Source: Russula earlei
Lineage: Eukaryota > Basidiomycota > Agaricomycetes > Russulales > Russulaceae
Reading direction: 5' to 3'
DNA: 64,000 bases
Assembly (NCBI GenBank): GCA_025769875.1
Contig: JAGFNK010000068.1
Span: forward strand, 94,321 to 158,320
The position numbers and the translations under genes were made by a program. Shown here piece after piece: positions 1 through 10,175 of this stretch; position 1 is the first letter of the stretch; each line of letters opens with the position of its first letter. Under the pieces are notes generated by a model. It made no database searches and was not told the origin of the DNA. It worked only from the letters and a program-made list of their open reading frames with translations.

Positions 1-546
1 ATGTAGTCGCGCCGAGAAGTCCATGCGGGCCCCGCAGTCGAACTGCCGTACGCGTCCTCCGTTGTGACGCCTTCGACGTCCTTGAACGAGAACTCGCGCT
101 TGAATTTGGCCTCGAGCGAGGACAGCGTACCGATCAACTTTGTGCACGCTTGCTCGAGTGCTGCGGTCGGTGTTATCGTCCCGTCCGTTTGAATCTTGAC
201 CAGAAAGTATGGCTGTAACGGGTGGGGGACTTTGTATCCAGCGAAGAGAACTTGTGGCATGGCGTGGAGCTGGCTGAAATTTTGGCTACGCGTACGCAAG
301 TAGTAGAGGCAGCAGACTTGAACGGACGTACCCGCGGATCATGTTCGCGAGCGTGTGGTCTTGCTTGACCACCTTTATCGTCGCGGCGTTCGGAATTTTC
401 GTATCCTCGGTGACCTCGACCCTTTCCGAACAGACGGCCTCGGTCAGAATCCCGATGAGTTGGGACCTGACTAGGATCACTCACGGCTTCTCGCCCTCAT
501 CAAGGACAAATAGTTCATATCTGTTCGGCGCATTCGATGCGTTCAT
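1..546 (-). CDS. RPB11: RNA polymerase II subunit RPB11, 3'-partial
   Basis: Small Pol II subunit that pairs with RPB3 in the core assembly platform in the nucleus. Exons read 546-485, 421-332 and 273 to the window edge, with introns of 63 and 58 bp (gt...ag). The spliced protein starts with an NRYELF segment followed by VLDEGEK, then the family signature EDTKIPNAAT, the DHTLANMIR helix and the VLFAGYKVPHPL strand. These are hallmarks of the RPB11/RPC19 dimerisation domain, and the VLF-AGYKVPHP wording favours RPB11 over RPC19. The frame is still open at base 1, so the C-terminus lies outside the window. The third exon already extends past the usual end of the fold, so only a short tail should be missing. 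Start chosen at the ATG directly before the conserved N-terminus. Confidence 0.93.
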
Positions 547-1265
547 GGAGCGGCTGCTAGAACATACAGAAATTAGGTGTTGTCACGGAAGCCGTAAAAA
601 AGGTGGAGGATCATAAGCAGAACTGAAGTATACACGTTCTCTCCAAAGTGCAGCGCACTCAGCGGATTGACAGATATGGTATATGGTATAATCATATTGA
701 CAATCAAAGGGGAACAGAAAACTTACCTGTATGAGCTGGTAACAGATGTGCCCGCTCAGAATCTATCGAGTCAGTGGCTGTTGGAGATTGAACATGTCAA
801 TTGGTGGTGCCGAGATTTAGATAAATGGGGGGTTCAGGACACGATATTAGATCACAAAGTATCATAGACAATAAAACTGACGCCTTACGGCCACATCATG
901 GCAAATGAGAGAAAACGTGGAATACTCACATGTTGAATCGAATCGAGGAGACGTGTGCCCTGTGGTGCCTTCCTGACGTTACGCTCAGCCAATGTCGGAG
1001 ATTTGAACTCCGCTTGAAATCTATGACCCATCCCTGAAGCAAAATCATCTGGGCGGCCAAACTGACAACGTCAAATCCTCTTCTTCAAGGTGAGTTGCAC
1101 GCATTCATTGCTCCCCATCTCGCCCAGAATGCTTTCCACACGCTATGTGGGTTCCATAATCTGCGCTGTTGGAGGTTCGTTTGTGGTCCAATAGCGTTTG
1201 CGTGGTGGATGGGCGAGCCAGCACCCGGGTGACGGCTAGGTGCTGACTAGAACTTGGGATAGAAA
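547..1265. other. Intergenic region with RPL28 leader
   Basis: Shared 5' region of two divergently transcribed genes, RPB11 (-) and RPL28 (+). No open frame here resembles a protein. A pyrimidine-rich stretch ends at 1089 in a good donor (gtgagt at 1090). Acceptor-like CTAG at 1247-1250 would give a 161 bp intron in the 5' UTR of RPL28, as is common for ribosomal-protein genes. The UTR intron is inferred, not proven. Confidence 0.45.
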
Positions 1266-1864
1266 ATGCCGACCCGTTTCTCAAAAACTCGCAAGCATCG
1301 TGGGCATGTATCAGCGGGACACGGACGTGTAGGGAAGCATCGGAAACATCCCGGAGGTCGTGGTCTTGCTGGTGGTCAGCACCACCACCGGTATGTGATC
1401 TTTCTCCGTTTTTACGGGGCTGATTACATTTGTACCAACTCAGGACGAATTTTGATAAATATCATCCGGGTTACTTCGGTAAGGTCGGTATGCGCCGCTT
1501 CCACTTGACGCGCAACGCGCAATGGAATCCGACCATCAATGTGGACAAATTGTGGAAACTTGTGCCGGAGGAGCACAAGAAGCATCTCACGGCGGATTCA
1601 CAAATTGTCCCCGTAGTAAATGTGCTGGACCATGGTTATAGCAAGGTCTTAGGCAATGGCCAGTTAGTCTTCACTGCCAGAGAGTCGTTTTACGTGTATG
1701 ACTGAGGGCTCGTCAGGCTGCCCGACCTGCCAATAATTGTGAAGGCCCGATATGTCTCTGAGAAAGCAGAGTAGGTGATCTCAGGTGCTTGCGTGAGTTT
1801 TGCTGATGGGACTGACAGGGCAAAAATCAAGGCTGCTGGAGGCGTTGTGAAGTTGGTTGCCTGA
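1266..1864 (+). CDS. RPL28: 60S ribosomal protein L28 (uL15, L27a family)
   Basis: Structural protein of the large cytosolic ribosomal subunit. Four exons, 1266-1390, 1444-1662, 1717-1770 and 1819-1864, are separated by introns of 53, 54 and 48 bp with gt...ag ends. The N-terminus [16 protein letters not shown] leads into the glycine/histidine-rich [16 protein letters not shown] and GGQHHHR segments. [16 protein letters not shown] follows, and the C-terminus ends AGGVVKLVA. All are diagnostic of eukaryotic L27a/L28. Splicing restores one frame throughout, and the length (147 aa) fits the family. The last two introns hide the C-terminus, so unspliced reading gives a false end in VFTARESF at about 1700. 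The gene is intact. Confidence 0.96.
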
Positions 1865-2165
1865 GGTGGCGATGATGTTCTGTTTTTTTAATGGTTCCTC
1901 AAATCGCAATATGTATATGAGGCATCCCTGGCTGTGTGATTGAGACGTCGGAGCAGCTTCGGCGGGTCGGGCCGTCAATCGGATGAATACGGCCGTCCTC
2001 GGGTGGATTCTAGCCGGCGCAGTCCTCAGTAGCTTAGCTTAGTCAGCTGATCCTCCTTCCCTCTCCTCCCTCCCTCCCTCCACTCCCACTCCCACTCCCA
2101 TCCCTTTCCCCCGCCATGCCCTCCTTTTCAGCTTGGTGTAAGTCCCATCCAGTATTACTCCAATA
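1865..2165. promoter_or_regulatory. Pyrimidine-rich promoter of the RING-ligase gene
   Basis: The 301 bp between RPL28 and the next gene hold a strong CT tract at about 2049-2113 (repeats of CCTC and of CACTCC). Such tracts often lie just upstream of transcription starts in filamentous fungi. An ATG at 2116, followed within about 20 bases by gtgtaagt, could be a short first exon, but I cannot confirm it. Confidence 0.4.
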
Positions 2166-4402
2166 ATGTTAAGGAACCGTTATCCTGGCGCAGACTCGCA
2201 ACAGTACGCGGCTTGGAATCGTACTAGGAGACTTCGGGCATCTCCTTACCTCGCCAGGACGGATACCAATACTTCACGAAGGGCCACAGCTCTCGCAACT
2301 GGCACGACAAATGCGCCTTCAGCTACCAACAATGTTGAAGCAAATTTGTCCGAGCCTCCAAAAGAGAGGAAGCAAGAGACACTCTTTGGGCCAAGTATTG
2401 GTATCGTTAGTTATGGTCCAGCTTGGGCCCAGTCGCAGGATGCGAAAAACAGTCCATCCTCTGATTACCTTACGCCGGAGATCGTCAGGCGGTGGATGGA
2501 GACAAGCAAAGAGGTTCTCATGCCTCTCCTTTCCTCATTGTCACTTGTACTGATAGTCTACAAGACCATTCAGCCCACCACTACTCTGCAGGCCTTAGTC
2601 AACTTGAAACGTCCCACCCTCAGGCTCTTGCCGCTTGAAATACGTTCTTCCGATGATCAGCCTGATGATCCAGCCAATTCCGAGTCACGTAATAATCACG
2701 CTCTTGAATTCGAGTACGACTGCGATGCTCCCAAGTGTTGCATCAGAGTCCAGGTCATCATCCCCTCTAATGATCCGAATCCTCATGGAAACTCCCTTTG
2801 TATAACCGTTTATGAATCTGTTTTCGAAGGTGGCTTTGGCCGCTTGCTCAAACTCGAAGATGGTGCCATGATCGATCTTGGCCGGCTCGAACACGCCGCG
2901 GCACAAGGCGGTCAAGTTGACGTGGGTCGATCTTCCCCCAAAGTGGACAAAGATGTAACAACAGCCGAGGCGACGGAGCTGCCTGAGGCCTCTTCCCAGC
3001 GCAACGTAACTCCTACACCAACACCCGACCATCAAGACAACGTGCGCAAGCGCCGCTTCACGGCGCTACAGTTCCGTCGACGCTCTCAGCAGAATCCCTC
3101 TGTTTCAGGTCCAGCCCTCGCAGTGTTGGATAATGACGCTACGGCCACCACCGAAGGTGGGCACAGAGAAAAGGACCTCCTGAACGATGACGGTGTCCGC
3201 GTGGCGATCCAACTTTTCGCTCTTGATGATTTTGGGAAAGAATTATCGTCGGTCAACAGGCAAACAACATACTTGCACGTCGTCCGTCTTGGACTTGGTG
3301 GAGAGGACAGTAGATCGTGGGTTGTCAAGGTTGTGAAACGCGAGGCCACGGCGAGTCTATCTCATTTCATCGATGCTCACATCCGGCTTACACGCTTAGT
3401 TTACAGATTGGTCCCCATACCTTCCATCTACACGAAATTTATGGGCTTTCATCCTCTACTCAGCCGCCCGCACCCGCTGTCAACCCGATCGTGCACACGT
3501 ACCCACCTACAGTCCCTGCTGAGGATGAGCCGTCCTCGGAGTGCCTCGTGTGCCTCAGTTCGCCACGCGAGGTCGTCCTTCTACCATGTCGCCACCTTGT
3601 CGCATGCAAAGACTGCGCCATTAATATGATCGAGTTCGGTGCTGGTGGCGCGATCGTGCATGCGGAGGAACCTACTACCACCTCTGAATCACCACAGGTC
3701 GAGGTTACTGAGACACCCGCTGTTGGTGACTCTGTACCTCCAGACGTAGCGACAAGACCTCCCGAGGGAGATGCTGCTGGTCCAGCGGCTGTGCCAGAGA
3801 ACGAAGCAGGCCATGCCGATTTGTCGGCAGCTGAACCATCCCAGATAGCTGTGCGACCTGCCCTGGACGAAGACCCAGTAGCGTCAACAGCCCCAACGTC
3901 CTCACAAGCGGGCCCTGCCACAGTGACCCAACCCACCATTACAACCGATCCCCAAAATGGACCTGCCCCACAGAACCCCCGTCGCAAGCGGCGAGCCAAG
4001 GGCTGGTCCTGCCCCGTTTGCCGTCAACGTAAGCGTTTACAAAATTTTAATCTCACACTGTTCTGCGCATCTTGGATCCGTTTGCTGACGGGCTCCCCTT
4101 GTTTTCTTACTCCAGCCTACACGTCCTTACTGCGGATCACGACCATGCCATCCACAATGGACCTCGGCAAGGAAGGCAAACGTGTCTCGACATCGACCAT
4201 CGACCACCCACTGGCGACTACAGTCCACGTGGCACCCGTCGCTGGTGCTGGGCTGACAGCTCACGCACCCGCATTAGAATCGACACTAGAGGAGCCAGCG
4301 CCTGCAGCGCTCCCCCCGCCCACCCGGTCCTCGCGTTCGTTGCGGTCGGGTTTTTTCAGCGCACTCTCACGTCGCCCTGCCGACCCTGTGTCGCCCGTCT
4401 GA
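2166..4402 (+). CDS. MGRN1/RNF157-like RING E3 ubiquitin ligase
   Basis: Predicted E3 ligase of the Mahogunin type. Exons 2166-3350, 3407-4028 and 4116-4402 give about 697 aa. The first intron has a GC donor (gcgagt at 3351, acceptor at 3406) and the second is gt...ag. The N-terminal 150 residues are low-complexity. The MGRN1 substrate-binding region follows: LVNLKRPTLRL, then HALEFEYDCDAPKC, then RSWVVKVVKREAT joined across the intron to IGPHTFHLHEIYGL. A C3HC4 RING comes next: CLVCLSSPREVVLLPCRHLVACKDC, then about 130 low-complexity residues, then CPVCRQPYTSLLRI. The long insert between the third and fourth pairs of zinc ligands is unusual against animal MGRN1. Substrate unknown. The N-terminal start is uncertain. 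Confidence 0.82.
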
Positions 4403-5086
4403 TAGACTTTGCCCTTCTGACAGACTCCGTTTAAATAGTCATGCCTACCTTGACGTGGCGTGGAGCGTTTACTCCGTATTAACATAGGGATATATATATC
4501 TTTCCTCTACGGGTCGCTATGTATGCGTTTGTGTCCTTCGTGTTTGTAAAATACTACCTGCCGTGTTGAGCTGTCGTTTCCTTTCCATTTCCCCTTCTAC
4601 TTATGTCCCTTCCCATATACATTCCTTGGTCGTAGCACTTCAGATTCCTCCCTAATTTCCGTGGAATATGCTGCGTTTCTCCTCATGTGTATAATTAGTA
4701 CTTTCCCTCTGGCCATGCCAATCTAGCATGGAACGACCCAAGGCTGAATATCAATGTGCAGAACTGCAATCGCGTTTTTTTGGTGTTGACGGATGAGTGG
4801 AAAATATTATTTATCTATCCAGTACACGGTGTATACAAACAGTGTGAAGTAGATGCAAGTGTGTGTGTGTGCATAATAATAATAAAATACAGGGCAAAAA
4901 GGCTGGCTACAGGTCAAAAGCTACAAATGATACTCTGGCTCTATGGTGGTCGTCTATGCAATGCATACTATGTAGTGATGTGACGGCGGCGGCTTGAAGG
5001 TCCATTGGGGTCCTCCGAGGATAATGAAAATGAATAAGAATAATAAAAAAAAAAAAAAAAATTGGGCGTGTTATCGTCTCCGTCTC
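4403..5086. other. Convergent intergenic region
   Basis: 3' flanks of the RING ligase (+) and the kinase (-), which converge here. AT-rich with several AATAAA-like and ATAATAAA-like stretches near 4875-5045 and a 17-base A run at 5045-5061. No gene-like frame seen. Confidence 0.6.
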
Positions 5087-8013
5087 TCAGATGCTCACCA
5101 GCCGCGCATCCGCATCGTCGCTTCCAATGCCGTTCTGCTGCACGCCCGGCGTCAGCGGCTCAAGCGCATTCAGCATCCACTCGGCGCGTAAACGCGCGCA
5201 CACGGCACGGAACGCGCTCACGGAGCCCTTCTCCTGCACGAACGTCATCGTGCACCCGCCGCCACGACCCGAGCACCCAGAACCCAAGCCGGAGCCGGAG
5301 GGAGAGTCGGGGCCACCACCACCACCGATGGTAAACTCGACGCGGAAGCGCACGGCCTTCTGTACGACGTGGCCCATGACGGGATCGTAAGCGTCCTCGA
5401 TGCGGGCGCGGAGCGCCCCGTCGGGCTGCGGCGCGGGAAGGAGCACCGGCGCGAGGAGGCGGCGGAGTTCGGCGCGCGTGGGCGCGACGGCGTCGCGCGA
5501 GTGCATGGCGAGCGCGTGCGTGCGCCAGTGGAAGAGGCTCGAGAACCAGCCTTTGACCTCGCCGACGGCGGGGGAGGAGAGAAAGGATGATTTGGGCGAG
5601 CCTAGCACTGGCGAGGCCGTGGATGGCGAATCAGGGATGTCTAGCGTGGGAGGAGGAGGCGGCGCTGCTCAGGCCATTTGATTTATAAGTATCGTTTTTT
5701 TTTGTTTTTTGTTTTGTTTTTTTTGGGGGGGAAGGAAAGTGGTGAGGCGGTGAATAATATGCAGGCGAGTATCACTTACGCTTGCTGCCTTTGCGATCTT
5801 TCTTGGTGCGGGTCCCTGTCACTGCCTCTGGGGGAACTGTGATGTTCCCGATCTCCTTGCGTAGCACGCCGATGCCGCCATTCGCCTTGCCAAAGCCGAG
5901 ACCGCTTAGCAGTTGGCCGTCGTCTGCCGTATAACCAGCGCTGGGGCGTCTGCGCCCGCTCATTCCTTGTTCCACGCTCGTGTTTTCCTTGTCTCCCCCC
6001 GACACCACGGGCGCATGTGTGGGCACTTTATCCGGCTCTGCCTCACAGGGGGCAGGGTATTGCCCTAGCATGGGCAGACCGCGGTACCGCGCTTGTGCCT
6101 GTGCTTGTGCAGCGTCTGCACGTGCTTGGATCTGAGCACGCGCGAATGCTGCATTGAGCACGTTCATGCGACCCGCGATGTCGTCGATCGTGCGCTGGAA
6201 GGTAGCATTTGAGATGCGTGGCGCACTGACTGGTGGGAGGGTTCCGGAGAGCACGGAAGGGGAAATTGGGCTCAAGGGGACCATGAAGCCCGTTGTATGC
6301 TCGTGGGGGCGAGCCGGAACTGGAGCGATGAAAGGATTAAACTGTTCGGCGTAAGCCGTTGAAGGGGGGGATCGCGGCCCCCCGTAGAAAGCGCGAGTGT
6401 GGGAGGGCGAAGACGGATTGCTTGGGTGTGTCACATTCGCCGACGCAAAGCTCGTGTGGATATGACTGTGAGCAGGCGGAGGTGATGAAATAGGACGAGG
6501 GCGATGACCACGTGGACCAGCAGGAGAGCTAGGGCGGGTTCGGCACGCTTGCGCCTGTTGTGCCCATGATGGCTGATATGCAGGGGGTGCGGTAGTGCGA
6601 TCATCGGACATATGCGGCGGCAAGAATACGAATTCAGTTGTTCGCGCAGGGGTACTATCCGCACTGAGGGGGCGGTTTTTCTTGGATAAGGGTGCCATAT
6701 AAAGCCGGTTGACAAATTTTTCGCCACGCGCGTTTAACAGGGATGATTCGTCAATGTCCATGAAGATGCCGCGTTCCTCAAGTGTTCTGGTGCGGTGCTG
6801 CAGGAGAAGGAAATAAAAGGCTTTGGTCAGTGTACCGGAACCCGCGGGACTGAGTAACTCAGTTGTGATCGTGCGGGGATCGGCATAGCGACCCCAAATG
6901 ACAGAAAGGTACTCAAAAACGTCTGGATCGATATGCGCGGCCGATGGGAGAGGCCGGGCTAATTCTACGACAGTAGGTGCGGGGACATATAGAATTCCTG
7001 GGGTGTACTGGGTAAACCAAGGATGAAGAAGAATTTCGGGGATCTAGAAGCTCTGGTCCGTGAGCCAACCTATCTTACGCGAGAAAGCTGGACCGCTGAC
7101 GGTTATTCGTTGTGATGCGTCCACGGTGAGCATACGAGAGATGAGATCCTGAGCTTGAGGCTCGACCCAAACGGGCATATCATACTTTCCTGTTTTGAAC
7201 TTTTAAAAGGAGAGTGCGGACATTCTTATCGTCAAAAGGGAGCCGACCAGTCAAGAGAGCGAAGAGGATAACGCCGCAGGACCATATGTCGGTGGCAGTT
7301 CCGCTATATTTGTGGCCATGGACAATCTCAGGGCTGGCGTAGTGAGGGCTACCGCAGCTAGTCTCGAGCTCAAGGGACGGGGGAGCGAAGGCTGCCATCC
7401 CCCAATCAGCGATCTTGATAAGGGGAGGATTAAGTGAGTGAATTAGGATGTTCTCTGGCTTGAGGTCGCGATGGATGATGGAAAAGGCATGGGCATAGTT
7501 GAGGCCATAGATGATTTGCTTGAAATAGGCGAGCGCATCAAGAGGGGATAGTTTACCACGATTTACGAGAAAATCGAACAGTTCACCGCCCTCGACGTAC
7601 TCGAGTATGAGGTAAAGCTCTTTGTCGCCCTCATAGACATCGTAAATACGCATGATATTCGGATGATTCATTAGCTTCATCATGATGATTTCGCGGTCGA
7701 TGCCAAGGCGTTGCTTATCCACCTTTGCTTGTCTGGTATTGAGAGAGGTGCGAGAGCCAAAAACGAAATCTAGGGGAAGAATCTTTATGGCGGCGAGTTG
7801 GCCAGTCCGACGGTGTCTGGCGATTTTGACATGCCCGCTGGCACCCTTTCCGACGCATTCGCCGATGACCCATGGGCCGACATACTTTGCATCTTCTGGG
7901 TAGTCAAAAGCGCCGTGACCGGCGGCTGCCTTTTCCTTTTGCCAACGAGTACCGTGATGAGCGTTGTACTGTACAGGTGGTGCGCGAGGGGGAGTTGCTG
8001 AGAGATGAGACAT
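5087..8013 (-). CDS. GIN4/HSL1-type CAMK-like protein kinase (one extra base)
   Basis: Septin/bud-neck type kinase of the NIM1-GIN4-KCC4-HSL1 group that couples morphogenesis to mitosis (family knowledge). Exons run 8013-7101, 7043-5780 and 5664-5087, with introns of 57 and 115 bp. The kinase domain, from about residue 46, has GKGASG, the AAIKI lysine, HRDLKPEN, CGSPHYASPE and DIWSCGVILF. The metal-binding motif reads DWG, not DFG. The tail is long and serine/proline-rich. The last exon ends in a KA1-like domain (GGCTMTFVQEKGS, FRAVCARLRAEW). Near 7191-7196 one surplus T in the + strand (TGTTTTGAAC) breaks the frame: upstream reads NVRTLLLKVQ, downstream resumes GKYDMPVWVEPQ. Summed exon length is one more than a multiple of three. 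A 52 bp intron could bypass it but would delete conserved sequence. Confidence 0.85.
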
Positions 8014-8178
8014 GATAGGACGCTGTTGATATATTAGGTGCTGTGTAATAGATATGGGCTGTGGGCGCCGTCGCCGTCGTTGTAAAGAGAGAAATGAAAC
8101 GAACGAACGCCAACTGCCGATGAGCGGAATTTGATTTGGAGGGAGAGGAGCTGTCGTCGCGCTAGCGTTCTTACCGCC
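8014..8178. promoter_or_regulatory. Short divergent promoter
   Basis: Only 165 bp separate the start codons of the kinase (-) and the membrane protein (+), so both must share this control region. No clear TATA box on either side. Confidence 0.6.
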
Positions 8179-9740
8179 ATGAAGATACAGATACCCTCCT
8201 CCATATCCCTTTCCCTCTCCTTATTTCCCCTCCTCGCAGACGCATATACCTGGCAATTTACCTCTCAGCCTCGTCAATGTCAAAATCTCTCTCTCGCCGT
8301 CCAAGGATCCGGCCAGCCTCCCTACACTCTCCTTATCATACCCTATGGACCTACCCCACTCCCAAACAACACTGAAGTTCGCACAATACAGAGCATAACC
8401 TTCCCTGAGAACGGCACCACGTTGTCTTTCAAACTCGCTTACCCAGAAAATTCCTCTTTTGTTGCCGTGGTCAGTCGGTCTTGTGCCCGATCATAGCCTC
8501 CCTCACCGCTAATATCGCACTGTACTATATGCAGGTCAGCGATGGCAGCGGATTCGGCTCTGGTGGCACCAGCACTTCGGTCTCCGTTCTCACGTCCTCC
8601 GACTCGAGTTGTTACGACGCCACTCAGACCGTCCAGATCCCTTGGGTGTTCAACATCGACCCTACCGGCGGACTCACTCAGTGTGAATCGGTTCGATTGT
8701 GGTGGGAACCCTCTTTTGTTAATGGGTGCGTTTCTTTACCAGTCTCCAGTTGGCTCTTCCTCATCATCACATCATCATCACATGCAGAACCGTCAGGTTT
8801 TACGGCGCCATCCCAGGCGGCACTTCCTTCTCCATCCCTCAGGGTACACCTTCTAGCAACAACAACACTGGGACTGGCTTCAGTTGGACCGTCGATATAA
8901 CCGGCGGGACCAATATCCTTCTCGTCGGAGGTGATGATCGAGGGGTGGGCTCTGGCGGTAGTGCTCCATTCACCGTCTCATACTCGTCGAACAGCTCCTG
9001 TTTGAGCAATAATTCCCCTTCCTCCACTCCTGGTAGCCCAGCAGGAGGAAGCTACCCCACCAGCACCAGTGATACTGGCAGCGGTGGAAGAAACCGCTCC
9101 TCTTCGTAAGTTAAAAAGTTTACTCTTGGCGAGGTGCTCACTGATGGAACGGTTTTTGAAGCAACACTGGGGCTATTGTTGGTGCGTCTCGTTGACCCTA
9201 TCTTGGTGTCTTTCCATTATTCACCCTGTTTGTCCAGGTGGAGTAGTTGGAGCCATCGTTTTCCTCACTGCCATATTCTTGATTGCATACTTCATGTTCC
9301 GGCGCCGGCCGTACGCCGCGGTTTCAAAAGAGCGCCCAGTCAACGTCCTTCAAGACGATGACGAAGATGGCGACGGGTCGAACCACGATCTTCCTAACTA
9401 CACTGCGCCCGAACCCTTCCTCGTTCCTGATCCGACCGTCCGAGGATCATCAGATCTCGCTTCCTCGCAAGACCGTCCCCTCTCGATGGCTACGACAGAA
9501 AATGCACGCCCGCAATCACCTATGACCTCTATGACGACGACGACTCGCAAGAGCGCGGCCCCCCCCTCGCTACGTGCCGTCAATATTATTCAGCATGACG
9601 ACGCTGGTCCTAGCGAGGAACCGACGAGTCCCAGTGAGCCTGAGACAATCGAACTCCCACCTGCATACACAAACATCCGTCAAGCTCATCGCTCCCCCCT
9701 TGCGACATCCACCACGGCCCAAACCGGGGGTGACTCGTGA
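8179..9740 (+). CDS. Secreted-type single-pass membrane protein, basidiomycete family
   Basis: Five exons, 8179-8469, 8535-8725, 8788-9105, 9162-9181 (20 bp) and 9238-9740, with gt...ag introns of 56-65 bp, give one continuous frame of about 440 aa. The start MKIQIPSS opens a signal peptide (SISLSLSLFPLLADA). The extracellular part carries many N-x-S/T sites and Ser/Thr-rich spacers. One hydrophobic helix, GAIVGGVVGAIVFLTAIFLI, is followed by a basic stop-transfer FRRR. The remaining cytoplasmic tail is acidic and proline-rich. The WQF...C..L and PYTLLIIP pattern near the N-terminus recurs in Agaricomycete proteins of this layout. I know no named domain or assigned function; a cell-wall or surface sensor role is only a guess from topology. 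The ATG at 8179 is preferred because it opens the signal peptide. Confidence 0.8.
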
Positions 9741-10175
9741 CATTACTGGCACTGACACCACCGCGGGTTGTCGATCATGGCCGAAGATTCAGTTAGCTGT
9801 CCTCCAACAAACAGACGTTGTTCCGTGTTCTGCGTTATTGACTCATATATATATCCCGTTTTACGTGCTTCACGACGGACATCTGCGACATAATTTCGTT
9901 CCTTGTAAACCATTCCGCCTTCAGATCGCCCTCTCCTTTTTTTTTTCCAACTCACGCTCTTTTCCCAATTTCACCTGCGTCGAGTCAATTTCGAACATCT
10001 GCATACTCTCTCCTTATGCCCCATACTTTTCGATTAAAGTAATGGTGTAGTGTATACGTTAGCATACAAATATGATATCTCGCTGGTGCGCTATCATCTC
10101 TATCCCCTGTGGCAGTAAAGTCGCCTGGAACGATGCCAAGATCCCCGCTTGCTTCCCTCCAGGGCAAGATCGAAC
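9741..10175. other. Convergent 3' intergenic region
   Basis: Lies between the convergent membrane-protein and PPR-like genes. It has a T run near 9940 and no supported gene. Confidence 0.5.

Noticed and set aside
940..1060. tRNA-like stretch upstream of RPL28
   Set aside because: A GATTTGAACTCCG string resembles a T-arm, but no matching acceptor or anticodon stems could be paired.
3460..3999. 179-codon frame on the minus strand
   Set aside because: Exact antisense shadow of the low-complexity insert in the RING ligase; composition mirrors it and no motif is present.
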